A stretch of DNA of 64,000 nt from Mycobacterium lepromatosis. Lineage in GTDB: Bacteria > Actinomycetota > Actinomycetes > Mycobacteriales > Mycobacteriaceae. The position numbers and the translations under genes are program-made. The notes under the pieces were generated by a model that saw nothing but the letters and a program-made list of their open reading frames with translations, had not been told where the DNA came from and did no database searches. Shown in pieces: positions 28,707-37,779 of the stretch (the stretch's first letter is position 1; each line of letters starts with the position of its first letter). Location of the stretch: the NCBI RefSeq assembly GCF_000975265.2, contig NZ_CP083405.1:1116001-1180000 (forward strand), written 5' to 3'.

Positions 28707-29978
28707 ATGATGGCCTTGTCGACTAGACGCCCGCCTGGAGTTGCTCCATTGGTTGCCATGGTTGGTGGCGGTCAACTGGCCCGGATGACTCATCAAGCCG
28801 CGATCGCGCTGGGACAGACTCTGCGGGTGTTAGCTACCGCCCCAGACGAACCCGCTGCTCAGGTCACCCCCGATGTGCTGATCGGCTCGCACACCGATCT
28901 TGAAGATCTGCGCCGCGTTGCCGTCGGGGCCGACGCGTTGACGTTCGACCACGAACACGTCCCGACTGAACTGCTGGACAAACTGGTGGCCGAAGGCATC
29001 AATGTGGCACCGCCGCCGCAAGCTCTGGTACACGCCCAGGACAAGCTGGTCATGCGGCGGCGATTGGCGGCGCTGGGAGCTGCGATGCCCCGCTTCGTGG
29101 CATTAGACAGCGTGAACGACTTGGCCAAAATCGATGCGTTAGCGCAGCGCCTGGCGGGTTCTAAAGATGTCCCGATGGTGGTCAAAGCGGTCCGCGGAGG
29201 TTATGACGGTCGGGGGGTGCGGATGGTCCGCGACTCGGCACACGCCCGCGAGATCGCCTCCGAATATCTGGTCAACGGAATGCCGGTTCTGGTTGAGGAG
29301 TGCGTGGAACTGCGTCGCGAATTGTCCGCGCTGGTAGCGCGCTCACCGTTCGGCCAGGGTGCGGCCTGGCCAGTCGTGGAGACGGTGCAACGGGACGGGA
29401 TTTGCGTGCTGGTGGTCGCACCGGCGTTGGCGTTGGCCGACGACCTAGCTTCGGCTGCGCAGCAGCTGGCGTTGCGATTGGCCGCTGAACTCGGCGTCGT
29501 CGGTGTGCTCGCGGTCGAGCTGTTCGAAACCGCCGATGGTGCTTTGCTGGTGAACGAGCTCGCAATGCGGCCGCACAACTCCGGACACTGGACAATGGAC
29601 GGTGCTCGCACCAGCCAGTTCGAGCAGCATCTGCGTGCGGTGCTGGACTATCCGCTTGGCGAGACCGACGCCATCGCGCCGGTGACCGTGATGGTTAACG
29701 TGCTGGGTGCCCCACAACCGCCGACGCTGAGTGTGGTGACTATGGATGAACGGGTACACCACCTGTTTGCGCGGATGCCCGATGCTCGGGTTCACCTTTA
29801 CGATAAGGCTGAGCAGCCTGGTCGCAAGGTTGGGCACATCAATTTTCGCGGCACCGATAAAGACCTACAAGACTCCACTAAGCTGCGTGAACGCGCTGAG
29901 CTGGCGGCGCATTGGCTATCACACGGGCAGTGGGCGGACGGATGGGATCCACACCGTTCCGGCGACGATGCAGTGTAG
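28707..29978 (+). CDS. purK: N5-carboxyaminoimidazole ribonucleotide synthase
   Basis: 423-residue ATP-grasp enzyme that carboxylates AIR at N5 in de novo purine synthesis. The N-terminal dinucleotide-like motif AMVGGGQLARMTHQAA, LTFDHEHVP, ATP-grasp segments MVVKAVRGGYDGRGVRM and the signature NELAMRPHNSGHWT are present. The frame opens at 28662, but ATG at 28707 (MMALSTRR) matches the family start. The stop falls just before where I recall the M. tuberculosis protein continuing into purE. purE follows 47 bp downstream. Confidence 0.94.
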   Translation: MMALSTRRPPGVAPLVAMVGGGQLARMTHQAAIALGQTLRVLATAPDEPAAQVTPDVLIGSHTDLEDLRRVAVGADALTFDHEHVPTELLDKLVAEGINVAPPPQALVHAQDKLVMRRRLAALGAAMPRFVALDSVNDLAKIDALAQRLAGSKDVPMVVKAVRGGYDGRGVRMVRDSAHAREIASEYLVNGMPVLVEECVELRRELSALVARSPFGQGAAWPVVETVQRDGICVLVVAPALALADDLASAAQQLALRLAAELGVVGVLAVELFETADGALLVNELAMRPHNSGHWTMDGARTSQFEQHLRAVLDYPLGETDAIAPVTVMVNVLGAPQPPTLSVVTMDERVHHLFARMPDARVHLYDKAEQPGRKVGHINFRGTDKDLQDSTKLRERAELAAHWLSHGQWADGWDPHRSGDDAV

Positions 29979-30025
29979 GTATCTACCGCTTGCGGAGGAC
30001 GAAGCGATGAGGAGGAGCAGCGCTG

Positions 30026-30526
30026 ATGACCAGGCAACCCCGAGTCGGGGTGATCATGGGCAGCGACAGCGACTGGTCGGTGATGCAAGATGCGGCCCAT
30101 GCACTGGCTGAGTTTGACATCCCGACCGAGGTTCGGGTGGTGTCGGCGCATCGCACCCCTGCTGAGATGTTTGACTATGCGCGCAGTGCTGTCGACCGCA
30201 GCATCGCGGTGATCATTGCCGGTGCCGGCGGTGCCGCTCATCTGCCTGGAATGGTCGCCTCCGCGACTCCGCTGCCGGTGATCGGCGTGCCGGTGCCGCT
30301 GGCCAGGCTCGACGGCCTGGACTCGCTGCTGTCGATTGTGCAGATGCCAGAGGGAGTTCCGGTGGCTACAGTGTCTATCGGCGGTGCCCGCAACGCGGGT
30401 TTGTTGGCGGTGCGTATTTTGGGATCGTCGGACCTGCAGCTTCGAGCGCAACTGGTCGCGTTCCAGGACCGGTTGGCTGATGCCGTGCGGGCCAAGGATG
30501 CGGATTTACAGCGGTTTCGGGGGTAG
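30026..30526 (+). CDS. purE: N5-CAIR mutase
   Basis: 166-residue PurE class I, converting N5-carboxyaminoimidazole ribonucleotide to CAIR. Motifs: [16 protein letters not shown] near the N-terminus and [11 protein letters not shown] (catalytic histidine) near residue 40, then [17 protein letters not shown] at 30026 preceded by AGGAGGAGC about 10 bp upstream. Forms the purK-purE pair. Confidence 0.95.
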   Translation: MTRQPRVGVIMGSDSDWSVMQDAAHALAEFDIPTEVRVVSAHRTPAEMFDYARSAVDRSIAVIIAGAGGAAHLPGMVASATPLPVIGVPVPLARLDGLDSLLSIVQMPEGVPVATVSIGGARNAGLLAVRILGSSDLQLRAQLVAFQDRLADAVRAKDADLQRFRG

Positions 30527-30641
30527 GTACCGGCGTTAAATGTCTAACTGTTTGACTCTTTGCCCCGTACGCGGGTGGGGGGGTGCCCTCACCGCGGACC
30601 GCAAACAGTCCACATCATGGTCAAACTAGAAGGAGACAGTG

Positions 30642-31811
30642 ATGGTTGGGTGGCCCGGAAACCCGTTGTTTAATTTATTCAAGCTGCCAGACGAACACAA
30701 CGAATTGCGGGCAGCAATCCGCGCGTTGGCGGAAAAAGAGATCGCTCCGCATGCCGCCGATGTGGACCAGCGTGCTCGGTTTCCCGAGGAAGCGCTGGCA
30801 GCTCTGAATGCATCCGGTTTCAACGCTATCCACATTCCCGAGGAGTATGGTGGTCAGGGCGCGGATTCGATCGCTGCCTGCATCGTGATCGAAGAAGTGG
30901 CGCGTGTCGACGCTTCTGCCTCGTTGATTCCTGCAGTTAACAAGCTTGGCACCATGGGACTCATCCTGCGCGGTTCGGAAGAGCTCAAGAAACAGGTTCT
31001 GCCCTCGTTGGCTGCAGAGGGGGCGATGGCGTCCTATGCCTTGAGTGAGCGCGAAGCCGGCAGTGACGCTGCGTCGATGCGGACCCGGGCCAAAGCCGAT
31101 GGGGATGACTGGATTCTTAATGGCTTCAAGTGTTGGATTACCAACGGTGGCAAGTCGACCTGGTATACTGTTATGGCGGTGACCGATCCGGGCAAGGGGG
31201 CCAACGGTATCTCGGCTTTCGTCGTGCACAAGGACGATGAGGGGTTCAGCATCGGTCCGAGAGAAAAGAAGCTCGGGATTAAAGGGTCGCCAACCACCGA
31301 ACTCTACTTCGAGAACTGCCGCATCCCCGGTGATCGCATCATTGGTGAGCCCGGTACTGGTTTTAAGACAGCGCTAGCCACGTTGGATCACACGCGTCCC
31401 ACTATTGGGGCCCAAGCCGTGGGCATTGCGCAGGGCGCGTTGGACGCTGCCATCGCTTATACTAAGGACCGCAAGCAATTCGGCGAGTCGATCAGCACCT
31501 TCCAGTCCGTTCAGTTCATGCTCGCCGACATGGCGATGAAAGTGGAGGCGGCGCGGTTGATTGTCTACGCTGCCGCTGCCCGCGCTGAACGCGGTGAGCC
31601 GGATCTGGGCTTTATTTCAGCGGCGTCGAAATGCTTTGCTTCCGACATCGCGATGGAGGTCACCACCGACGCTGTGCAATTGTTTGGCGGCGCAGGCTAT
31701 ACTTCCGACTTCCCCGTTGAACGGTTCATGCGCGACGCCAAGATCACCCAGATCTATGAGGGCACCAATCAGATTCAGCGCGTGGTGATGTCGCGGGCAC
31801 TGCTGCGTTGA
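30642..31811 (+). CDS. fadE25: Acyl-CoA dehydrogenase FadE25
   Basis: 389-residue FAD-dependent acyl-CoA dehydrogenase. Seen: YALSEREAGSDAASM (flavin/substrate contact), KCWITNGGKSTWYTVMAV, LATLDHTRPTIGAQAVGIAQ, RKQFGESIS, FGGAGYTSDFPVERFMRD (with the FAD-binding region) and the C-terminal YEGTNQIQRVVM. ATG at 30642 is 6 bp after AGGAG and preferred to the overlapping GTG at 30639. M. leprae retains few fadE genes, so this copy may be essential for the remaining beta-oxidation; substrate unknown. Confidence 0.94.
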   Translation: MVGWPGNPLFNLFKLPDEHNELRAAIRALAEKEIAPHAADVDQRARFPEEALAALNASGFNAIHIPEEYGGQGADSIAACIVIEEVARVDASASLIPAVNKLGTMGLILRGSEELKKQVLPSLAAEGAMASYALSEREAGSDAASMRTRAKADGDDWILNGFKCWITNGGKSTWYTVMAVTDPGKGANGISAFVVHKDDEGFSIGPREKKLGIKGSPTTELYFENCRIPGDRIIGEPGTGFKTALATLDHTRPTIGAQAVGIAQGALDAAIAYTKDRKQFGESISTFQSVQFMLADMAMKVEAARLIVYAAAARAERGEPDLGFISAASKCFASDIAMEVTTDAVQLFGGAGYTSDFPVERFMRDAKITQIYEGTNQIQRVVMSRALLR

Positions 31812-31870
31812 TCCCGGGTGCGTTGGGCCGGAGAAATCGCCTTGCTCAACAGGCAATCGCCACTCGGTTG

Positions 31871-31913
31871 ACCATGCGCAACCCGGTAGCGTCACAACCG
31901 GGTTGCGCATGGT
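31871..31913. repeat. Inverted repeat, 17-bp arms, 9-bp loop
   Basis: Arms 31871-31887 and 31897-31913 are exact reverse complements. It starts 59 bp after the fadE25 stop. No T-run follows on the + strand; it may act as a mycobacterial-type hairpin terminator for fadE25, but this is not shown. Confidence 0.9.
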
Positions 31914-32019
31914 TAGTCTTGAACTGCCGGCTAGCCTGCCCGACACTGGCATGTGTTGCGCTGGCAGACCGGTTGACCACAGGTTCTGGTAAGCAAGAAG
32001 GACGGTACGGTGCCTGGGT

Positions 32020-32310
32020 TGTAGTGCTTGCACGGGTCTATGGTTAGCGGTGTGACCGCGATTCAGGCAGGTAGATCCCAGCCCAACATGCTCACCGTGC
32101 TACCTACCAGAGTAATCCCGAAAGCCAGGACAACGGTACCGATGATGGCGTTGCACAGGCCGCCACCGTCGCCCTGCGGGTCCTGGGTAGTACTCTGCAG
32201 TGGAACTAGTGGTGAAGCACGGTTGATGACTCCGATCAGCATCCAGAACTATGCGGGTAATGGTTACCGTTCGCCATAGCACTGCTTCCTTTGGGTGTGC
32301 CTCTGTCGTC
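32020..32310 (-). pseudogene. Dead phosphate permease subunit PstA (fragment)
   Basis: Short remnant: [16 protein letters not shown], then [20 protein letters not shown] and SMLGWDLPA read leftward from about 32250 to 32060. This matches the first part of an ABC phosphate-transporter permease of the PstA2 type (Rv0936 as recalled); most of the gene is missing. It is the last piece of a degraded pst run. Confidence 0.7.
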
Positions 32311-32314
32311 TATA

Positions 32315-33350
32315 TCAGATGCCTCGTCCCACTGGTAGCGGGGTATTCAACTCTCGGCGTACCAGCCCACGCGCGGCCACATTCGTTAGCAGTGTGATCA
32401 CCATCAACACCAGAGAACCTAGGTGAGCATCATTACTGCGAAGTTTATGGAGTCGGCCAGTGTCGAATCCAGCTGTTAAATAACGATACCGCCGATAGTG
32501 GTCATACTTGTCCTTACCGGATGCCATTGCGATGGCCACGGTTCCCCCGGCGCGCACCCCAGTCAGAGAACCACGGCACTGACGATGCCGCTGGACACCA
32601 CGGTAAGGTGATTCGGTGCGTGCCACTCCCAGTCGGATGTTCCCAACGCGGTCATACCCTGCGCAGAGTAGGAGGGGAGCCTGTTTGACCAAGTTACGGG
32701 TGGTGCCGGCTGGCGATGATGGGAATGACCATAAACGCCAGCACTAGGACGGGAACCAATATGTTTTCTTCGTTACCGATATGGCTGCGGAAGTAGTTGA
32801 GCACCAGCACATCTGGAGCGTTTCGGGTGGTCACCGGAGCGATATACTGGTAGATTAACCGCCCGACTGTCGGCCCTCCCTACAAGCCGATGACAACGCT
32901 CGGGGTGTAGGCGAGCAATTCGAGCACCATGCTGACGGTTGAGGCGGGACGTTTCGGTAACTGTTCGGCGATCGTCAACACCGCTCCGATGGACACCGGA
33001 ATCGCGATGATTAAGGCGATCTCAGAGCTGCCCAGGGTGCCGAAAATCGGCGATCATGCTCCGTAGTGGATGCCGATCGTATGTGCAACATCGTGGCTGA
33101 CAAAGGTGTTGCCCGGATTCCATTTGGTGGCCGTGAAGAAGTGCAACCCATTGAACTTGATCACTGGAAGTGCCTCAATAATCAACGTCTTCCACACGAA
33201 CACGAATGCCAGTATCGGGCTCACTGCAACCACACCACCGGTCTACTGGATGCCGAGGCCGGTACCGGCTGAGGTTACGAAGCTGGCTCAGGCCGGGCCG
33301 CGGTACATCCATGCGGCCTGGCCTGAGCTGGGGTCGGAAAGATCAGTAAG
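32315..33350 (-). pseudogene. Dead phosphate permease subunit PstC
   Basis: Reading leftward in changing frames: [20 protein letters not shown] (near 33040), [20 protein letters not shown] (near 32975), APDVLVLNYFRSHIGNEENI (near 32820), [10 protein letters not shown] (near 32735) and the C-terminal [20 protein letters not shown] with PLPVGRGI (near 32320-32410). These are PstC-type membrane permease segments, closest to PstC1 (Rv0935) by memory. Stops and frameshifts are present. Confidence 0.8.
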
Positions 33351-33362
33351 GGTTCCCTAAAA

Positions 33363-34465
33363 CTCTTTAACTGGCGATCTTGGCGATTTGGGTGTCGGAC
33401 AACTTGGCCACCGCCGCCAGTAGCGGCTGGGAGTGAACCTGGTCTAGGAAGGAGGTGCTGTTACTGTCGGTCACCGCCCAGTGCAGGAATCCCTGCAACG
33501 TCTGTGCGATGGCGGCATTCCTTCTGGTTGCTGTTGACGCTAGCGTACTCTTAGTTGACGAACAGGTACCTGGGTAGTGGTCGGCCCGTCGATTAGGTAA
33601 ATCACCTTGTTTCGCAGGAGTCTGGTGAGGTGAAGCTGACCGCGGCAGCCTGAATGCTTTTGGGTGTCGGGCCGCCAGGTAGTTACTGGAGGCATTGCCC
33701 GACTGGCTTTTGTACAGCCTCTTCTAGTTGGTTTGGTCGAGGAAAGTCGATGCCGCTGTAGGTGACGTGTAGCCGGGGGTTTCGGCGCAGCCGGTAAATA
33801 TGCCACCGTTGCTGTTTTTACTCAGTGTGTCCGGAACGACGGGGAAGTCGACGGTTTTGCTGAAGCCGGGCGACTTACCTCCAGCCGTCGGGGTCTTGCT
33901 TGGCCAGATACTGGGTGCACAAAAAGGTGTCACCATACCCGTCGGAACGGTGCAGTGGAACGACGATGGTGCCCGACAGGTTCACGCCCGGTTGAAAGCG
34001 GTGATCTGCGGGTCGTTTCAAATTTGATCGCGCCCTGGCATATAGCGCGCCAGCAACTTGCCATGCAGGTTGAGGTGCTTGTTGATACCGGGCAGGTTGT
34101 AGTTGATCCGCTGAGCGGAAATGGCTAACGCGATGTTAACCAATCCCGTGTGCGTTGCTAGTTCGCTTTCCGGTGGGGTATGCTGCGGAAGCACCGACGT
34201 CGACCGTACCGGTAGTGGCTTGCGAGATTCTGGTCCCCGACCCAGTGCTCTGGGTGGTGATTGATTTGATTAGTAGGCTGGATCCCACAGATTGAACAGG
34301 GGGGGTTAAACAGCGTGCTTTCCGGTCTTTGACAACGTGACTTTCGACGTAGCGGGTTCGGTGGTGACTGTTACCGCCGGCTCCGGTACTGGACGAGCTA
34401 TGTCTTGAGTTCGAACCGTAGGTTGCCACTAAGACGAGCGACGCAGCAGCCAACTACTTATGGCA
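33363..34465 (-). pseudogene. Dead phosphate-binding lipoprotein PstS
   Basis: Leftward remnant of a periplasmic phosphate-binding lipoprotein. It starts near 34453 with AAASLVLVATYGSNS (a lipobox relic where Cys is replaced by Tyr), then GSGTRISQATTGTVDVGAS (near 34225), FLPAVAP-like QRINYNLPGINKHLNLHG (near 34110-34050), GGKSPGFSKTVDFPVVPDTL (near 33870), FTGCAETPG (near 33790) and a C-terminal tail near 33400. Multiple frameshifts. In M. tuberculosis PstS proteins feed the PstC/PstA permeases, consistent with the order here. Confidence 0.82.
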
Positions 34466-34479
34466 AACGAATCATCACA

Positions 34480-35090
34480 CAATTGACCTTTCTATAGTTA
34501 GTCTATTCCGAGTTTCCTGCCATTTACTTCTGTGTTCCCGGCTTGCCTGTATCTGGTACCGACAAGCCTGCGGTCGCCGAACAGCCCGGATATGTAACGA
34601 ACTGTTTCGGCATGTTGGAAGTTGCAGGAACAGTTGTTCGGTCGGCCTTTCTGCGATCAGTCTGACGTAGGGAATTAATGCCGTTTGGTGACCAATTCGG
34701 ATGACCTGACTTTGATCATGGCGACCCATGATCAAAGTCAGGTCGATTGGCCAGTGACCGAATAGGCTATTCGATCTTTTCGATCATGGTCGGTTCTAGT
34801 GAGGGAGTGGGCTCGTCAAGCAACAGCACTTCCGGTCCTACCGCAAGTGCACGGATCGGACACAACAAACTGCTGCTGACCGTCGGAAAACCGGAAAGGC
34901 GAATAACCGAGCCGCTCCTTGAGCGCATACCAGAGCTCAACTTCGGTCAGTCGAGCTTCATCAATGCTTTATGAATTTTTGCGCGGCACCATCTTTTGTG
35001 AGCGTGCATGTAGGCAACCAGGTTGTCCATGATCGACTTGAGCAACGGGTTTGGACACTGGCTCAGCATACCGACTAGGCGGCGAAACTC
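34480..35090 (-). pseudogene. Dead phosphate transporter ATPase PstB (truncated)
   Basis: Remnant of the ABC ATPase reading leftward: RLVGMLSQCPNPLLKSIMDN (near 35080-35030, Q-loop region), LTEVELWYALKERLGYSPFR (near 34950), a degenerate signature SDGQQQ (family SGGQQQ, near 34890), DEPTPSLEPTMIEKIE (Walker B side, near 34800), then LTLIMGRHDQSQVIRIGHQT (near 34730-34680) and ERPTEQLFLQLP. The N-terminal third with Walker A is missing: sequence switches into a CoA-transferase remnant at about 35080-35090. A 19-bp-arm palindrome lies after the Walker B region. Confidence 0.8.
34703..34744. repeat. Perfect inverted repeat, 19-bp arms, 4-bp loop
   Basis: Arms 34703-34721 and 34726-34744. It lies inside the pstB remnant, where intact PstB proteins have the switch region VTHNLAQAARI; here the frame reads GRHDQSQVIRI because the second arm mirrors the first. 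Confidence 0.95.
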
Positions 35091-36171
35091 CAACCGGTCA
35101 CCGCTGCCGGCGTGTAGGGCGAGGTCGTTTTCTGCGAACTAACGGAGTGTCGATGACTTTTCCATGTGTGGGCAAGGGAGGATGCCAGATCACAGATCAC
35201 CCTGCTGTAGCAACTCAACCTACTCGGCGGCTACCCTGACGGCCAGGGCCGCCTGAAGTTCATTGGTCAACTCGGCGTAGTTGATCTCCTGCGTGCGTTG
35301 GTCGTTGAATCGCTCGTCGTCAACGAGATCGGGCCGGCCGATGATGCTACACAACTTTCTCCAGTGCTTAGGAACATACGCGCTGATCACGACGTACCCA
35401 TCAATAGACAGGAAGCATCCGACGGTTGGATGTAAAATTCAAATAACTTGCTCTGCTTAGTTTTTAGATGATTATCCGGAGCTGGCTTGGCGGTTGTCTG
35501 GCCGTCGTCCGCCTTGTTGAGATGCATTGTTAACTGTTTGGGCTGTAAGCCTACCGCCACGTTGTACATCGCGACTCGGACGATGTCGGAAACCTCGTGG
35601 CGCTCGCAGTTGAGCAGCGCCGCTAGCACTGCCTGGGCCAGCACGTGACCGCTGGCGTTGTCGACCAGTTGGAACGGGATGATCTGCGTTTTGTTGTCCT
35701 GTGTGAGCCTACCGGTGGTTATGCCGGTCTCGGCGGTGACCATAAGATCGACGCCTGGCCGGCTTTCGTGTGGGTCGTGGCCACCGAACGTCGTCAAGTG
35801 TGCGTAGATCAGTTTGGGTTGCGCTAACGCAAGTCGTTGAGGTCCAGGGCTATTCGCTCTACGATCTCAGAGAGAAAATCTTCTAGAACGAGTCGGCAGT
35901 GTCGGCTAGCTACAGTATATGTTGTCTTGCCTCGTCGTTGGTTAGGTCGACAGTTACCGATTTCTTGCTGCGGTTGTTGGGCAGAGAATATGTCGTTAGC
36001 GGTGGGCTGCCGGAAAGGACTGGGGTGATTTGGTGGGCCGCCTCATTGCCGGTCGCTTCAATCTTCATTACCTCGGTGTCTAGATAGGCCAGCATCTGTC
36101 CAGCCACGTTTTGGGTGAAAGTCGATTACCTGAAAGCCTGAAAGTGGTTTGGCAGGGTTACTGTTTAGCAT
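35080..36171 (-). pseudogene. Dead family III CoA-transferase (Rv3272 orthologue)
   Basis: ATG at 36171 starts LNSNPAKPLSGFQVIDF; then AYLDTEVMKIEATGNEAAHQ (near 36090), LPNNRSKKSVTVDLTNDEA (near 35960), a long open section 35797-35400 with FGGHDPHESRPGVDLMVTAE and PFQLVDNASGHVLAQAVLAA, and SAYVPKHWRKLC-type residues near 35370. The tail reads HTWK and GDRLEFRR near 35160-35080 before joining pstB. The family forms acyl-CoAs via CoA transfer (L-carnitine dehydratase/alpha-methylacyl-CoA racemase group); the catalytic aspartate region falls in VDLMVTAE. Stops and frameshifts are present. Confidence 0.82.
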
Positions 36172-37779
36172 CGGCGGATGCCCCACTAACCTGGTTTTCG
36201 GCGGCTATCTCTGGTGTGTGTCGCTTCCCCGGTTTAGCACCGCGGTGCAGTAGTAATTGTCAGAAACGGTTGGGCCTGCCCTCTCTTTTGTCGGTGGAAC
36301 CGGTAATCCGTTGTCGAAACTTTTCTAGCCGCGTACCCATCACGCTCCAGCCGTGCACTTCGAGGTAGGTTGCGACGTTGTGGCATTCGCTTAGGTAGCC
36401 TAGGTTGTCGAGTATGATGGCAAGACTGTGCGCATACTATTTTGATTCGCGGCTTCCAACGTCTGCATGGCCTCTGGGGGAGTCGAGGAACGTCTCAGTT
36501 ATCAGAGTCGACTACCGTCGGCGCTGAGTGCGGCTAGCGTAGGGCTATTAAATTTGATTACTTGCAGTTGGTCGATCTCGAATATCGTCATTTCCGTCGA
36601 CCAAGGAAGTCGATAGCCGCGGGCATCGAGGTCAGAAGTCAAATGACTATCTGGCGGATCCCCGGTGCCTCGGAAAACACAGCGTCGGCCAGAATGTGTC
36701 GGTGTAACGAGTACGCACCATCAGCACATCGATTATCCGCTGCATGTCCGGGGGGCGTTGGGGATATCGATTTCCGCGGAGGTGAGTTCGTCGATCGCCC
36801 GTCGGGTGAAAAAAAAATTGATGCCGACCGCCCGTACCAGCGATTTTGTGAACCGGTTGTCGATCAGGCCCCCCGGCAGCCTGGGTTCGTCCTGCGGCCA
36901 CTATAATAACGGTGGTAGCGCCCACGCTTGTTGCCATGTCCCAGTTGGCGTTGTCGTGCGTTCCGTCCTAGCGCTGCGCCTTAACTCATTTGGTAACATT
37001 CAATCACCTTTCCCGTGTTGGAGGTCGTTGGCGCAGTGACATGGCCTCTAGCGTGTGTAATTGAGGACGCTTGCCGGGAAAACCGACAGTTACCATCGCT
37101 TGATTTAGGTGACCTCTCGCATAGTAGGTGATCCCATCGGAATCGGCTGCCCATGTCGACTGCGACACCTCTACGCCCGATGTTGGATGGTAGCGAAGCG
37201 CTTTGGGGGCGCGGTGGCTTGCCTTGGTCTGGCCTTGCCGTGTTGCTCATCGAGGGCGTTATTGTGCTGTGGTAGGCGGATCCAAAGGGTTGGCCAGCGC
37301 AATGGTGCTTTAGCGTTTCACACTGGCAGCTAGCATTGCGTCAGACACCGCCGAGCGGTGCGCACACCGTGACCGTGGCGGTTGCAATTTTAACTGATTG
37401 CCCCTACGACATTCCTGTCGAATCTATTCGTGACCCGACTGGACAGCATCACGCCGAGACGTTGGTAATCAGCATTGGATTAACGGCCTCTCACCTTGGT
37501 AGTTGATGTCGATTGTCGGTTGAGCCGACCACCAGGTGGATACCTGGCTGCTTTCCTCGGCCACCGAAGGCAAAGTCACGCAGGACTACCTATGAGCCGC
37601 CGGAGTGCTGATCGTCCTTGTGATCTCGCCGTGGGGCCCGTCAGGGCATCCGAGCATGGCGTGTGCCACCACTGGTGGCTTAGGGGATCGGTTATCGACG
37701 AAATTGCGGCCATGGTTGCGATTGGAGCGGAAGCACAACCCTCATGGTCCCCTCGACATCCGGTCATGACAGTTGCCAC
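36172..37779. other. Long unassigned decayed region
   Basis: 1.6 kb with no gene I can name. Protein-like stretches: leftward SLVRAVGINFFFTRRAIDEL (near 36855-36795) followed by TSAEIDIPNAP; rightward near 37395-37495 SIRDPTGQHHAETLVISIG and near 37550-37640 TEGKVTQDYL then AAGVLIVLVISPWGP, which looks like a membrane segment. Rv3271c, a membrane protein gene, is expected on the rightward strand here, so the latter may be its remnant. Base composition stays ordinary. No RNA gene or repeat array seen. Confidence 0.4.

Noticed and set aside
30560..30600. G-rich hairpin between purE and fadE25 as terminator
   Set aside because: The stem has a mismatch and no T-run; too weak to call.
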